Positions 8,347-17,698 of a stretch of 64,000 nt of DNA are shown piece after piece. The notes beneath the pieces were generated by a model. That model was not told the DNA's origin. It ran no database searches and saw only the letters and a list, made by a program, of their open reading frames with translations. The DNA is taken from assembly GCA_945952045.1 (NCBI GenBank), contig CAMFHE010000023.1, forward strand, positions 1 through 64,000, given 5' to 3'. Source of the DNA: an uncultured Rhizobium sp. (GTDB lineage Bacteria; Pseudomonadota; Alphaproteobacteria; Rhizobiales; Rhizobiaceae). A program made the position numbers and the translations under genes. The first letter of the stretch is position 1; the number at the start of each line of letters is the position of its first letter.

Positions 8347-9371
8347 TGACCAACACCGTCCAGGGTTTTTCCAATGTGCGGCACACGCGCTTCTGGCAGC
8401 GCGGCTTTCTCTCCAGCCAGTCGGCCTACGTGCTGGCGGCGCTGCTGGTGCTCATCCTGGTCATGAGTTTCGCCTCGGCGAATTTCCTGACGCCTGGCAA
8501 TATCGGCAATATCGTTCGCAATTTCTCGTTCATCGCCATCGCCACCATCGGCATCACGCTGGTCATCGTCACCGGCGGTATCGATCTCTCGGTCGGCTCG
8601 ACCATCGCGCTGACGGCGACGATGACGTCGCTGACCATGGTCTGGCTCGACAAGGCGGGCTTTTATCCCTTTCCGGGCTCTGCGCTGATCCTGTCGGTGC
8701 TGGCGGGACTGGCGGTGGCGGCGCTGGTCGGTTTCGTCAACGGCTTTGCGGTGGCGAAACTCAAGCTCTCACCCTTCGTGACGACGCTCGGTACGCTCTC
8801 CATCGTGCGCGGCCTCACCTATGTCGCGACTTACGGGCGCGGCACCGGGCCGGCGGGGCCGGACAAGGAATTGTTCATGGCGCTGACCGCGGGTCATCTC
8901 GGCGGCGTTCCGGTCGCCTTCATCTATCTCATCGTCATCGCCGCGCTGGTCTGGGTGGTGCTGAACCACACCGCCTGGGGCCGGCATGTCTATGCCATCG
9001 GCGGCAACGAGGCGGCAGGGCGGCTGACCGGCGTGCCGGTCGACCGGGTGAAAATCCAGGTCTACATGCTCTGCGCCATGGCCGCCGGCCTCAATGGCAT
9101 CATCATTTCCGGCTGGCTCGGCTCGGCGCCGGCCAATCTCGCCACCGGCTACGAGCTGACGATCATCGCCGCCGCCGTCATCGGCGGGGCCAATCTTGCC
9201 GGCGGCATCGGCGGCGCGGCGGGCGCCATCATCGGCTGCGTGCTGATCGAGGTCATCCGCAACGGCCTGGTGCTGGCGCGCGTCGACCCCTACTGGCAGC
9301 AGACGCTGGTGGGCTGCATCATCGTCGCCGCCGTCCTTGTCGACCGGTTCAGATCCCTTCGCAACGGCTGA
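8343..9371 (+). CDS. Sugar ABC transporter permease (RbsC/FrcC family)
   Basis: Inner-membrane channel subunit, 342 residues, with roughly eight to ten hydrophobic segments and the family signature GGIDLSVGS after the third segment, GxxxGxxNG (GLAVAALVGFVNGFAVAKLKLSPFVTTLGT), and IGGNEAAGRLTGVPVDRVKI. Its ATG overlaps the stop of the ATPase gene (ATGA), indicating translational coupling; a second ATG follows immediately. It delivers the sugar bound by the downstream periplasmic protein. Confidence 0.95.
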   Translation: MMTNTVQGFSNVRHTRFWQRGFLSSQSAYVLAALLVLILVMSFASANFLTPGNIGNIVRNFSFIAIATIGITLVIVTGGIDLSVGSTIALTATMTSLTMVWLDKAGFYPFPGSALILSVLAGLAVAALVGFVNGFAVAKLKLSPFVTTLGTLSIVRGLTYVATYGRGTGPAGPDKELFMALTAGHLGGVPVAFIYLIVIAALVWVVLNHTAWGRHVYAIGGNEAAGRLTGVPVDRVKIQVYMLCAMAAGLNGIIISGWLGSAPANLATGYELTIIAAAVIGGANLAGGIGGAAGAIIGCVLIEVIRNGLVLARVDPYWQQTLVGCIIVAAVLVDRFRSLRNG

Positions 9372-9393
9372 GGAGCGTTGGCGAAGCGAAACG

Positions 9394-9412
9394 GGCGGCT
9401 GACCAAGCCGCC
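9394..9412 (+). other. Intercistronic hairpin before the binding-protein gene
   Basis: GGCGGCT (9394-9400), loop GACCA, AGCCGCC (9406-9412): a 7-bp GC stem in the 92-bp gap between permease and binding protein. A stem here could protect the 5' side of an abundant binding-protein message; there is no T run. Confidence 0.45.
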
Positions 9413-9463
9413 TCGGAAAGGGGAGCCTGGCTCTTCCAGGCATATAAAGTGGAGGATGGAACA

Positions 9464-10408
9464 ATGAAATCTCTGAAAGTGCTGATGCTCGCGGCGCTCG
9501 CGTCCGCGGCCTTCGTAGGCGTCGCTTCTGCCGCCGAAAGCTACAAGTTCGCCGTCGTGCCGAAGGCGATGAACAATCCCTTCTTCGACCTGACGCGCGA
9601 CGGCTGCATGGAGGAGGCCAAGAAGCTCGGCAATGTCGAATGCATCTATCAAGGCCCTGTCGAACACGAGCCGGCCACCCAGGCGCAGATCATCGAGGAT
9701 CTGATAACCCAGGGCGTGGATGGGCTGGCGATCTCGGTCTCCGATGCGGCGGCTGCGACGACGGTGATCGACAAGGCGGTTGCCGCCGGCATCTCCGTCA
9801 TCACCTTCGATTCGGATGCGCCCGGCTCGAAGCGCTCCGCCTATGTCGGCACGGACAACAAGGAATTCGGCAAGGCGCTGGGCGAGGAACTGTTGAAGCT
9901 CAAGCCGGAGGGCGGCACCTATGGCATGATTTCCGGCGGCGCGGCGGCGCCCAACCTGGCGTTGCGCGTCGATGGCGTGCGCGAGGCGCTGAAAGGTTCG
10001 AAATGGACGGAAGTGCAGGGTTCGCCCACCTTTTGCAACGACGATATCGCCCTTGCCGTGCAGCAGGCCGGCGACCTGAAGACGGCGAACCCGGATGTCG
10101 GCGCTATCGTCCCGGTCGGCGGCTGGCCGCTGTTTGCCCCGGATGGCTGGAAGAATTTCGTCGAGCCCCTCAAGGCAGACGTCGATTCCAAGAAGCTGGC
10201 ATTGGTCGCCGCCGATACGCTGCCAGTCGAGTTGCAGCTCCTGAAGGACGGCTATGTGCATGTGCTGGTCGGCCAGCGCCCGCATGAAATGGGCGTCGTC
10301 GCCATGCAGACCCTGCTCAAGCTGAAGAAGGGCGAGAAGGTCGACGAGATCATCTATACCGGCCTCGACCGGGTGACCAAGGACAATGTCGACAAGCTGA
10401 TGAAGTAA
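9464..10408 (+). CDS. Sugar ABC transporter periplasmic binding protein
   Basis: Ribose-type (periplasmic binding protein class I) receptor of 314 residues. A signal peptide is clear (positively charged MKSLK, hydrophobic core, VASAAES cleavage region near residue 23). The mature protein has AVVPKAMNNPFFDLTRDG, GVDGLAISVSD, ITFDSDAPGSKRSAYVGTDN and VAADTLPVELQLLKDG, all typical of the family. GGAGG nine bases upstream selects the ATG at 9464 over an upstream GTG at 9449. It closes an ATPase-permease-binding protein operon and is followed by a strong terminator hairpin. Sugar specificity is inferred from the xylA/xylB context only. Confidence 0.94.
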   Translation: MKSLKVLMLAALASAAFVGVASAAESYKFAVVPKAMNNPFFDLTRDGCMEEAKKLGNVECIYQGPVEHEPATQAQIIEDLITQGVDGLAISVSDAAAATTVIDKAVAAGISVITFDSDAPGSKRSAYVGTDNKEFGKALGEELLKLKPEGGTYGMISGGAAAPNLALRVDGVREALKGSKWTEVQGSPTFCNDDIALAVQQAGDLKTANPDVGAIVPVGGWPLFAPDGWKNFVEPLKADVDSKKLALVAADTLPVELQLLKDGYVHVLVGQRPHEMGVVAMQTLLKLKKGEKVDEIIYTGLDRVTKDNVDKLMK

Positions 10409-10421
10409 GGTCGGCGTTTGG

Positions 10422-10452
10422 CCGATGCCGCCGTCTCTCCCGGCGGCATCGG
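10422..10452 (+). terminator. Terminator of sugar ABC operon
   Basis: CCGATGCCGCCG (10422-10433), 7-base loop, CGGCGGCATCGG (10441-10452): a 12-bp perfect stem followed by TGAGTTTTCTCTT, between convergent genes. Confidence 0.8.
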
Positions 10453-10480
10453 TGAGTTTTCTCTTAGGTGAGTTTCCGGC

Positions 10481-11233
10481 TTAGGTACGGACGACCGAGA
10501 CGCCGCCATCGACGCGCAGCGCCGTGCCGGTGACGAAGCTGGAGGCATCCGAGGCGAGGTAGAGCGCCGAGCGGGCGATTTCGGCCGGCGTCGCCAGCCG
10601 CTTCAGCGCATGCAGGCCCTCGACGAAGCTGCGTGCTTCCGGCGAGGCCATGGCTTCGCGGCCCATCGGCGTATCGGTGCCGCCCGGCAGCAGGGCATTG
10701 GCGCGGATGCCGCGTGCGCCGAATTCGGCTGATATCACCTGCATCAAGCCGATCAGCCCCGCCTTGCTGGCGGCATAGGCGCCCATGCCGGGAAAGCCGA
10801 CGGTATGACCGACAAAGGTGGAGGTGAAGATCAGCGAACCGCCGCCGCGCGCCAGCATGGCGGGGATCTGGTGTTTTGCCGCGAAGAAGCCGCTGGTCAG
10901 GTTGATGTCGAGCACGGCGCGCCAGTTTGCTTCGGTCAGATCGGGCACCGGCGCGCTCATCCCCATGGTGCCGGCATTGTTGAAGGCGATGTCGAGCCCG
11001 CCGAACCGGCTTTGGGCTTCTTCGACCGCGGCGATGGCCGTTGCTTCCGCCGCCACGTCGCCATCGATGACGGCTGCGCCGCCAATCTCGTCAGCCAGCT
11101 TTTCCAGTTCCGCGCGCCGGCGGGCGCCGAGCACGAGTTTTGCACCCTCGGCCGCAAACAGCTTCGCCGCCTCATAGCCGATGCCCGAGCTTGCGCCGGT
11201 GACGATGGCGATTTTCCCGTCGAGTTGTCCCAT
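10481..11233 (-). CDS. SDR family NAD(P)-dependent oxidoreductase
   Basis: A classical short-chain dehydrogenase of 250 residues. The nucleotide motif TGASSGIG is at residues 12-19, NNAG at about 85-88, a catalytic-type Ser/Thr near 138 (FTSTF), and YAASK with Tyr153 and Lys157. An ATG 33 bases upstream exists, but GGAG eight bases before the ATG at 11233 fits better. It is a single gene convergent with the sugar ABC operon, with no obvious partner. A sugar or polyol dehydrogenase is conceivable from the neighbourhood, but the sequence alone does not name the substrate. Confidence 0.92.
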   Translation of the reverse strand: MGQLDGKIAIVTGASSGIGYEAAKLFAAEGAKLVLGARRRAELEKLADEIGGAAVIDGDVAAEATAIAAVEEAQSRFGGLDIAFNNAGTMGMSAPVPDLTEANWRAVLDINLTSGFFAAKHQIPAMLARGGGSLIFTSTFVGHTVGFPGMGAYAASKAGLIGLMQVISAEFGARGIRANALLPGGTDTPMGREAMASPEARSFVEGLHALKRLATPAEIARSALYLASDASSFVTGTALRVDGGVSVVRT

Positions 11234-11497
11234 GAAATATCTCCTTGGTTGTGGTTCGCGGCGCAATCTGCTCGGGACGTCGGCCGCCAGCCACCCGATT
11301 CCTGACGATATGCAGACGATTGACAGGGAAAGCGCGGACGATTATCGATGGAGCCAAGGTGACGGGCACCTGCCGCCTGCGGACGAAAGTCACGGTGAAG
11401 GCCCGTAAAGTAAAATACCCTCACCCTCGAAGCATTTCGGCGGTGGGCAATGCAGGCCCCCATCCATATCCGGAATGCCTCTTGAGAGGAGTGAGCG

Positions 11498-12889
11498 ATG
11501 CCATCCAGGCAAACGCCCGACAATCCGTTCCTGACCGCGCCGCCCGGCCGGTTGTTCCTGTCCAATGCCGCGCCGATCGTCTTCGTGATGGTCATGTCCG
11601 GGCTGCTGTCCATCGTCGATGCGGCTTTTCTCGGCCTGTATGTCGGCCCGCGCGCGGTGGCCGCCATCGGCCTGATCTTTCCGGCGCTGATGCTGTTCAT
11701 CGCCTTGTCGACGCTGGTCGGTTCCGGCATGTCCAGCCTCTATGCCCGTCGCCTCGGGGCGGGGGAGGTGTCCGCCGCCGCTTCCGTTTTTGCCTCTGCC
11801 CATGGGCTGGCGCTGACAGTCGCCGTGATCGTGATCCTGATGATCGGCCTCATGGCAAAGCCGCTGGTAACACTGGCCGCCGGCGGCGACGCCGAAGTCG
11901 CGGCCATGGCCCTGACCTTCCTGCGCATCGCGGCACTGGCGACGCCGGTGCAGTTCCTGCTCGGCCTGCATGTCGATGCCCTGCGCAACGAGGGCAAGGC
12001 GGCGATCCTCGCGCCGCTCTCGGTCGGCACGACGCTGGCCAATATCGCCTTGAATTACCTGCTGATCGTCCAGGCCGATCTCGGCGTCGCCGGCTCGGCG
12101 CTGGGCACGGCGATGGCACAGGTGCTGGCCTTTGCCATCGTGCTCGGCTTGCGGGCGAGGAGCGGGCGCGTGCCGCTTGTCGCGCTTACGCGGCATAGCT
12201 GGGTCGGTGGCTGGGGGCGTATCCTCGGGCTCGGCGCGCCGGTCAGCCTCAGCTTCATCGGCATCGCCTTCGTCTCCACCTGCGTGCTTTCGGCGCTTTC
12301 GGCCTATGCCGGGCCGGCCTATCTCCAGACGGTCGCTGCCTATGGCATTGTCATCCGGCTGATCGGCTTTGCCTGGCTGCCGATGATGGGCATGGCGCTG
12401 GCGATGCAAAGCGTCGTCGGCAACAATGTCGGCGCCGGGCTGTTGCAACGCTCCGATGCCGTGCTGCGCATCGCGCTCGTTTCGGTGCTGGTTTATTGCG
12501 TCGGCGTCGAGGTGGTGTTCCTTGGCGGTGCGTCGGTCATCGGCGGCTGGTTCGTCCCGGATGCGGCGGTGGCGGCGGAGGTTTCGCGCATCCTGCCGCG
12601 CATGACGGCGCTTTATCTCGTCACCGGCCCGGTTCTGGTTTTCGCGTTGTATTTCCAGACCATCGGCCAGCCGAAACGCACGGGCCTGCTGACGCTCGCC
12701 AAGCCTTTCCTGCTGCAGCCGATCCTGATCGTGCTGCTGTCAACGATCTTCGGCGAACCGGGCATCTGGCTGGCGGTGCCGATGGCCGATCTGGTCGTCG
12801 CCATTATCGCCATCCTCCTGTTCCTGAAATTGCGCGGGCCGACACCGGGCTTCGGTTTTTCGCCCGCGATGCAGGAGGTACGGGCATGA
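11498..12889 (+). CDS. MATE family efflux transporter
   Basis: Inner-membrane Na+/H+-coupled multidrug or metabolite exporter of 463 residues with about twelve hydrophobic segments in two similar halves (residues about 20-220 and 240-450). Family features include PIVFVMVMSGLLSIVDAAFLG near the start, GVAGSALGTAMAQ at the end of the first half, and YGIVIRLIGFAWLPMMGMALAMQSVVGNNVGAG in the second. AGGAGTG precedes the ATG. The stop codon overlaps the start of the next gene (ATGA), so the small glyoxalase-related protein is made in step with it. The substrate is not known. Confidence 0.94.
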   Translation: MPSRQTPDNPFLTAPPGRLFLSNAAPIVFVMVMSGLLSIVDAAFLGLYVGPRAVAAIGLIFPALMLFIALSTLVGSGMSSLYARRLGAGEVSAAASVFASAHGLALTVAVIVILMIGLMAKPLVTLAAGGDAEVAAMALTFLRIAALATPVQFLLGLHVDALRNEGKAAILAPLSVGTTLANIALNYLLIVQADLGVAGSALGTAMAQVLAFAIVLGLRARSGRVPLVALTRHSWVGGWGRILGLGAPVSLSFIGIAFVSTCVLSALSAYAGPAYLQTVAAYGIVIRLIGFAWLPMMGMALAMQSVVGNNVGAGLLQRSDAVLRIALVSVLVYCVGVEVVFLGGASVIGGWFVPDAAVAAEVSRILPRMTALYLVTGPVLVFALYFQTIGQPKRTGLLTLAKPFLLQPILIVLLSTIFGEPGIWLAVPMADLVVAIIAILLFLKLRGPTPGFGFSPAMQEVRA

Positions 12890-13311
12890 CCGAACTGACC
12901 CTGCAACAAGCCAAGGCCCGGGCAAAAAGCCTGCGGGCCGATCTCGCCACGCAAGGCCATGCTATCAGCCATGCGCAGGCGCTTGAACTGGTGGCGCGGC
13001 AGAACGGGGCGCGCGACTGGAACACGCTGCATGCGCAGCTTGCCAAGGTGGAAAAGCCGCTTCTGCATGTGGGCCAGGTGTTGGGCGGCCGCTATCTCGG
13101 CCAGCGCTTCACCGGCCGGCTGCTCTCCGTCTCGGCGGCGGGAGACCGGTTCTTCGACCTGACGATCCGCTTCGACGAACCGGTCGACGTCGTGACCTTC
13201 GCCAGTTTTTCGGCACTGCGCCGGCAGATTCGCTGCAAGGTGGACCGCGCCGGCATCTCGCCGCAGAAAACCTCGAACGGCGAGCCGCATGTGGTTCTGG
13301 ATATGAACTGA
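12886..13311 (+). CDS. Glyoxalase-superfamily-related small protein
   Basis: A 141-residue cytoplasmic protein. Residues about 8-50 (KARAKSLRADLATQGHAISHAQALELVARQ region, then GARDWNTLHAQL) match the helical domain annotated as glyoxalase-related in many proteobacteria; the remaining 90 residues look like a small beta-rich domain (GGRYLGQRFTGRLLSVSAAGDRFFDLTIRF). No metal-ligand set of a true glyoxalase is evident, so enzymatic activity is doubtful. GGAGG lies before its ATG inside the MATE gene, and it overlaps that gene by four bases. Its role is unknown; coupling to an exporter hints at a stress or resistance function. Confidence 0.8.
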   Translation: MTELTLQQAKARAKSLRADLATQGHAISHAQALELVARQNGARDWNTLHAQLAKVEKPLLHVGQVLGGRYLGQRFTGRLLSVSAAGDRFFDLTIRFDEPVDVVTFASFSALRRQIRCKVDRAGISPQKTSNGEPHVVLDMN

Positions 13312-13342
13312 AAAAGGTCGGCGCGTGATGCGCCGCCCCTTT
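13311..13342 (-). terminator. Terminator of the AcnX operon
   Basis: CGGCGC/GCGCCG stem (13319-13324 with 13330-13335) with a 5-base loop. Read on the minus strand it is followed by ACCTTTTT, and it lies six bases past the acnX stop, between convergent genes. Confidence 0.65.
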
Positions 13343-13347
13343 CGAAA

Positions 13348-15042
13348 TCAGGCCAGCCAGTCGGGCAGGCGGGCCGGCACGCGGCCCGTCAGCGCGGCGG
13401 TGACGCAATCGGCGAGGCTGCCGAAACGCACGGCGCGGCCGGAAAGGCCCGGGCCGTAATGGGCGTATTTGCCGGAATTGGTCATCACAGCGCGGGTGCG
13501 CGTCGGAAACAGCGGCTCGCTGATCGAGCACCAGCAGAGATCGGGCAGAACCTGCACGCCGCTGGCCTGCAAGGCCGCCAGCGTGCCGTCGTCTTTTGCG
13601 GCGGTGATGACGTCATGGCCGGCGGTGACGATGACCGCGACCTCGTCGCGCTTTTTGCCGCCGTTCAGTGCCGCAGCGAAGGCCTGGCATTCCGTGAGCG
13701 AGGCGTGCGGGCTGCCGATGGCGACGAGTTCGACTTCGTCCGGGCCTTCGTTGAGCAAGGTCCAGCCGTCCCGGAGATCGGCGCGGGTGAGGGTCACGCG
13801 GTCGGCGTCGTCCTCGGCGCCGAGATGCGCCTCGGGGGTGACGCCCTCGATATGCAGCATGGGGGCGGCGGAGGTGGTGCCGAAGGCGGCGCACAGCGCC
13901 TTGAGGTCGTCACGATCCGGCTTGCGGTCGGCGAGGCCCTTGAGCAGCGGGATGCGATCCGGTGCCGCCTTGCCGGCGAGATAGCCGATCAGCGGCCAGA
14001 AGCTGTCGTCGATCTCATCCGGCACCTCGATTTCGACGATTCGCTCGGCCTTGCGGTTGTCCTCGAGATAGACGCCGGAGAGCGGCGCGCGGCCGGTCAG
14101 CGCGATGCAGAGATCGAGGAAATCCGGATGCTTGGCGGTGCGGGCGCCGAGTACGGTATTGGCGAAGATCACCGCATTCGACTCAGCCCAGGCGATGGAT
14201 TCGCCCATGCGCGGGGCGCTATCGAGCAGATAGGGCGAACAGGTAAACGTCGGGCGACAGCCCATGCGCACATAGGCATCGGCAAGCCGCGCGGCGGGAT
14301 CGCCGAAATCGGCGGGAATGCCCTGTTTTTCCCAATTGGCGCGATCGACGGAAATGGCGTTCATCGTCGAGGGCACGCAGACCTTCGCGCCCATGTCGGC
14401 CATCTTTTCGGCAAAGGTCAGGTTGGCGGGGCTGGCATAGATGCAGCCGTCGATATGCCCTTGCGTGACGTCCACCAGTGTCGTCGCGCCCTGCTGCGCT
14501 GCCATGGCGGTGATAATGCGCATCGCCTGCGATACGGCAATGCCCTTGTCGCCTGAGAGCATCGCCCGGTCGGCATCGGTGAGGACCAGGGCGGCAGTCG
14601 CAGGAGCTGCGACCGGGATCGGTGCACCGCCATCGGCGATGATACCCGTCTCGCCGATCTCAAGCGTTTCGGCCTTGGACAGCGTAGCGAAGGTCTCGGC
14701 GGAAAGGCGCAGAACCGGAAGCGGCTTGTCGAACATCTCGGCGGCGATCAGCGCGCCCAGCGTCAGCACATCCTCGGCTTCCGAAAAGATGAGGGCTGCC
14801 GGCGCGCGGCCGGTGAGGATAAGATCGAGCAAGACGCCCGAACCGGTGCAGGACCCGCGGCTCGACGGCATCATCAGGATGCCGCCGGTCAGACAGCGCC
14901 CGTGCAGCGGGTGATGCACGTCGATGACCTTGCCGGTGGCGGGATCGACCCCGCCCCAGAAACTCAATGCTTCCGGAGAGGCGATGACCGGCCCCTTCGC
15001 CGATCCGGCCAGAATGCTGCGTGCGGCAGGGGAGACGGTCAT
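13348..15042 (-). CDS. Aconitase X, fused type (candidate cis-3-hydroxy-L-proline dehydratase)
   Basis: A 564-residue cytoplasmic Fe-S dehydratase in which the small swivel domain (DUF126, residues about 1-140, with [10 protein letters not shown]) precedes the large domain (DUF521, about 150-560). The bacterial fused form dehydrates cis-3-hydroxy-L-proline to pyrroline-2-carboxylate, which the Ldh-type reductase of this cluster could turn into proline. Cysteines plausible as cluster ligands occur in [18 protein letters not shown] and LCWCSISEP. It is the last gene of the transporter operon, 16 bp behind the FAD dehydrogenase, with AAGGA nine bases before the ATG. The substrate follows from family knowledge and the neighbours. 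Confidence 0.88.
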   Translation of the reverse strand: MTVSPAARSILAGSAKGPVIASPEALSFWGGVDPATGKVIDVHHPLHGRCLTGGILMMPSSRGSCTGSGVLLDLILTGRAPAALIFSEAEDVLTLGALIAAEMFDKPLPVLRLSAETFATLSKAETLEIGETGIIADGGAPIPVAAPATAALVLTDADRAMLSGDKGIAVSQAMRIITAMAAQQGATTLVDVTQGHIDGCIYASPANLTFAEKMADMGAKVCVPSTMNAISVDRANWEKQGIPADFGDPAARLADAYVRMGCRPTFTCSPYLLDSAPRMGESIAWAESNAVIFANTVLGARTAKHPDFLDLCIALTGRAPLSGVYLEDNRKAERIVEIEVPDEIDDSFWPLIGYLAGKAAPDRIPLLKGLADRKPDRDDLKALCAAFGTTSAAPMLHIEGVTPEAHLGAEDDADRVTLTRADLRDGWTLLNEGPDEVELVAIGSPHASLTECQAFAAALNGGKKRDEVAVIVTAGHDVITAAKDDGTLAALQASGVQVLPDLCWCSISEPLFPTRTRAVMTNSGKYAHYGPGLSGRAVRFGSLADCVTAALTGRVPARLPDWLA

Positions 15043-15058
15043 GAGCCAGTATCCTTCG

Positions 15059-16312
15059 TCAGAAACGTTGCGGTGAGAACAGGGTCAGGTCGATCGGCGT
15101 CGTCTTGCCGGTCAGGAGATCGGCGACGATGCGCGCGGTGCCGGCCGATTGGGTCAGGCCGAGATGGCCGTGGCCGAAAGCGTAGACGACGTTCGCGGCC
15201 GCTTTGGCGCGGCCGATGGCCGGCAGGCTGTCGGGCAGCGACGGACGGAAACCCATCCACTGCTGGCCACCATCGGATTTCAGGCCCGGCAGGAAGTCTT
15301 GCGCTTTCTTCAGCATGGCTTCGGAACGGCGGAAGTTCGGCGGCAGTTCCAGCCCGCCCAGTTCCACCGCGCCACCTACGCGAATACCGGTCGACAACCG
15401 AGTGACGACGAAGCCATGCCCCCCGAAAGTGACCTGTGTGCGCAGGTCGAAGGCATTGCCCGGCAGCGTGGTATTGTAGCCGCGTTCGGTCTCCAGCGGA
15501 ATGCTTTCGCCGAGCGAGCGGGCGATACGATGCGAAAACGCACCGGCCGCCAGCACGACCTTTGCCGCGCGTCGGGCCGGGCCGTTCCTGACGGCAATCT
15601 CGACGCCGCCCTCGACAGCACGCAATGCCGTCACGTCGGCGCGTTCTATCAGGCCGCCCTGGGCGCGAAAATGATCGGCGAGCGCCAGCGTGTAAAGCTT
15701 GGGATCGGCGATCGAAAACCAGCCGGGCGTGAAGGTGCCATGCGTGAAGCGCGGCGCGATCCCGGGCTGGATCGCCGCCATTTCGGCCTGGCCGATATGG
15801 CGGAATTCAATCCCGTGCTGTTCGCGGATTTTCCAGCCGGGCAGCGAAGCGTTCAGCTCCGCCTGGCTTTCATAAACCTGCAGGTTGCCGTCCTTGCGCA
15901 GCATCGGCAGCGTGCCGGTGGCGGTGAGGAATGGTTCCAGTTCGGCCTTGGAGAGGTCCATGATCGCTGTCTGCGCCGCTGTCGAATGCGCGACGCGCGA
16001 GGGCTGGCAGGCGCGCCAGAAGCGGAACATCCAGGGCGCAATCTTCAGCGCATAGGCCGGCGGCACCGAGAGCGGCCCGAGCGGATCGAGCAACCACTTC
16101 GGCGCTTTTTTGAGGATGCCGGGCGAAGCGAGCGGCAGGATGTCGGTAAAGGCGAAGGCGCCGGCATTGCCGGCGGAAGCGCCTGCGGCCGGACCTTCCC
16201 GGTCGAGCACGGTGACGGAAAGACCGCGCGCCTGGGCGGCGATCGCAGCCGACAGGCCGACGACGCCGGCGCCGATAACGACGACGTCGGGCTGGTTTTC
16301 GGATTTCATCAT
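15059..16312 (-). CDS. FAD-dependent D-amino acid dehydrogenase (candidate D-hydroxyproline dehydrogenase)
   Basis: A 417-residue DAO/DadA-type flavoenzyme. The FAD-binding Rossmann motif [17 protein letters not shown] is at residues about 9-25, an ASAGNAGAF segment follows, and the C-terminus has [14 protein letters not shown] and [12 protein letters not shown], the second FAD contact. In hydroxyproline pathways this enzyme oxidises cis-4-hydroxy-D-proline to pyrroline-4-hydroxy-2-carboxylate, passing electrons to the respiratory chain. The start at 16312 (a second ATG follows at 16309) is four bases from the stop of the ABC ATPase gene, so the two are coupled. Other D-amino acids remain possible. 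Confidence 0.85.
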   Translation of the reverse strand: MMKSENQPDVVVIGAGVVGLSAAIAAQARGLSVTVLDREGPAAGASAGNAGAFAFTDILPLASPGILKKAPKWLLDPLGPLSVPPAYALKIAPWMFRFWRACQPSRVAHSTAAQTAIMDLSKAELEPFLTATGTLPMLRKDGNLQVYESQAELNASLPGWKIREQHGIEFRHIGQAEMAAIQPGIAPRFTHGTFTPGWFSIADPKLYTLALADHFRAQGGLIERADVTALRAVEGGVEIAVRNGPARRAAKVVLAAGAFSHRIARSLGESIPLETERGYNTTLPGNAFDLRTQVTFGGHGFVVTRLSTGIRVGGAVELGGLELPPNFRRSEAMLKKAQDFLPGLKSDGGQQWMGFRPSLPDSLPAIGRAKAAANVVYAFGHGHLGLTQSAGTARIVADLLTGKTTPIDLTLFSPQRF

Positions 16313-16316
16313 GGCC

Positions 16317-17039
16317 TCAATGCGTGGCGGCGAGGAACTTTTGCAGTTCCGGATCCTTCGGTGCGCCGAACAGGGCTTCTGGCGGCGCAATCTCGGCCAT
16401 CACGCCCTTGTGGAAGAAGGCGACGCGGTCGGAGACTTCGCGGGCGAACTTCATTTCATGGGTGACGCAGATCATCGTCATGCCTTCGGATGCCAGCATG
16501 CGCAGTGTATCCAGCACTTCGCCGACGAGCTGCGGATCGAGCGCCGAGGTCACTTCGTCGAACAGCATGTAGGCCGGCGACATGGCAAGCGCGCGGGCAA
16601 TCGCCATGCGCTGCTGCTGGCCACCCGACATGCGGTTCGGATAGACCTTGAGCTTGTCGCCGAGGCCGACATGGCTGAGCTGCTTGACGGCTTCGGCCTC
16701 AGCTTCCGCCTTGGAGCGGCCGAGCACCTTGACCGGCGCCAGCATGACGTTTTCCAACACAGTCAGGTGCGGGAAGGCGTTGAACTGCTGGAAGACGATG
16801 CCGAGCTTGCGGCGCAGCTTGTTGAGGTCGGTGCCCTTGGCATGGACATCGGTGCCGTCGACGACGATGCGGCCGCTGTCGATCGGCTCGAGACCGTTGA
16901 TGCAGGTGAGCAGCGTCGACTTGCCCGAGCCCGAGCCGCCGATGATGGTCAGGACTTCGCCCTTCTGAACCGTCAGGTCGATGCCCTTGAGGACTTCGAG
17001 GGGGCCGAAGGATTTGCGGACGTTTTCGATCTCAATCAT
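16317..17039 (-). CDS. Polar amino acid ABC transporter ATP-binding protein
   Basis: ATPase (240 residues) of a HisP/GlnQ-type importer: Walker A GGSGSGKST, Q-loop VFQQFNAFPHLT, signature MSGGQQQRMAIARALA, Walker B YMLFDEVTSALD and switch His in VTHEM. The Walker B Glu is followed by Val (DEVTSALD), the usual form in this subfamily rather than DEPTSALD. It overlaps the upstream permease gene by eight bases. Together with two permeases and the binding protein it forms a complete uptake system, probably for hydroxyproline or proline-like compounds given the catabolic genes downstream. Confidence 0.95.
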   Translation of the reverse strand: MIEIENVRKSFGPLEVLKGIDLTVQKGEVLTIIGGSGSGKSTLLTCINGLEPIDSGRIVVDGTDVHAKGTDLNKLRRKLGIVFQQFNAFPHLTVLENVMLAPVKVLGRSKAEAEAEAVKQLSHVGLGDKLKVYPNRMSGGQQQRMAIARALAMSPAYMLFDEVTSALDPQLVGEVLDTLRMLASEGMTMICVTHEMKFAREVSDRVAFFHKGVMAEIAPPEALFGAPKDPELQKFLAATH

Positions 17040-17685
17040 TGGGGGACCACCGTTTTTCGAGATAGCCGCCCAGCCGGGCGATCGGGAAGCTGATGATGAA
17101 GTAGAAGGCGCCGCAGATCATCAGGATGAAGAGCGGTTCCTGCAGACGCGTGACGAGGATCTGCGAGGCGCGCAGCAGCTCGATGAGGCCGAGCCAGAGA
17201 ACCAGCGCCGAATCCTTCATCACGCCGAGCGTCAGACCGATCCAGGCCGGCAGCGAGACGCGGGTGGCGAGCGGGAAGACGATGTAGCGCATGTCCTGCG
17301 ACCAGGTCAGGCCGAGCGAACGGGCCGCGCGGCGCGTGGTCGGTGGGACGGCGCCGATGCCGCCGCGCACGATTTCCGTGCAATAGGCTGCCGTATAGAG
17401 CGACAGCACCACGCAGGAGGTGGTGAAGGGCGGCCAGCCGAGCCTTGCGATCGACTGGAAGGCGTTGGCGAGCACGAGCTGGATCAGCAGCGGCACCGAA
17501 CGGAAGATATCGAGCACGAAGGTCAGCGGGATCGACCACTTGGCGCCGAGCTGAAAACGGACGACGCCGAATATGATGCCCAGAACGGTGCCGACGGCGA
17601 CCGAGACGGCGGTGACGGCCAGTGTCATCGCCGCGCCTTGGGCAAGGAAGACGAAATCGGGCCAGGTGAGAGCGGTGTTGAACAT
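17032..17685 (-). CDS. Polar amino acid ABC transporter permease 2
   Basis: Inner-membrane subunit of 217 residues with the HisM/GlnP-type segments: MTLAVTAVSVAVGTVLGIIFGVVRF (first helices), DIFRSVPLLIQLVL (the R(G/S)(T/V)P motif), CTEIVRGGIGAVPPTTRRAARSLGL (the EAA loop that contacts the ATPase) and FPLATRVSLPAWIG. The ATG at 17685 with GAGAGG upstream is preferred over an in-frame upstream ATG, and it leaves 13 bp after the first permease. It pairs with the permease at 17699-18364. Confidence 0.94.
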   Translation of the reverse strand: MFNTALTWPDFVFLAQGAAMTLAVTAVSVAVGTVLGIIFGVVRFQLGAKWSIPLTFVLDIFRSVPLLIQLVLANAFQSIARLGWPPFTTSCVVLSLYTAAYCTEIVRGGIGAVPPTTRRAARSLGLTWSQDMRYIVFPLATRVSLPAWIGLTLGVMKDSALVLWLGLIELLRASQILVTRLQEPLFILMICGAFYFIISFPIARLGGYLEKRWSPND

Positions 17686-17698
17686 ATTTGCCCCTCTC

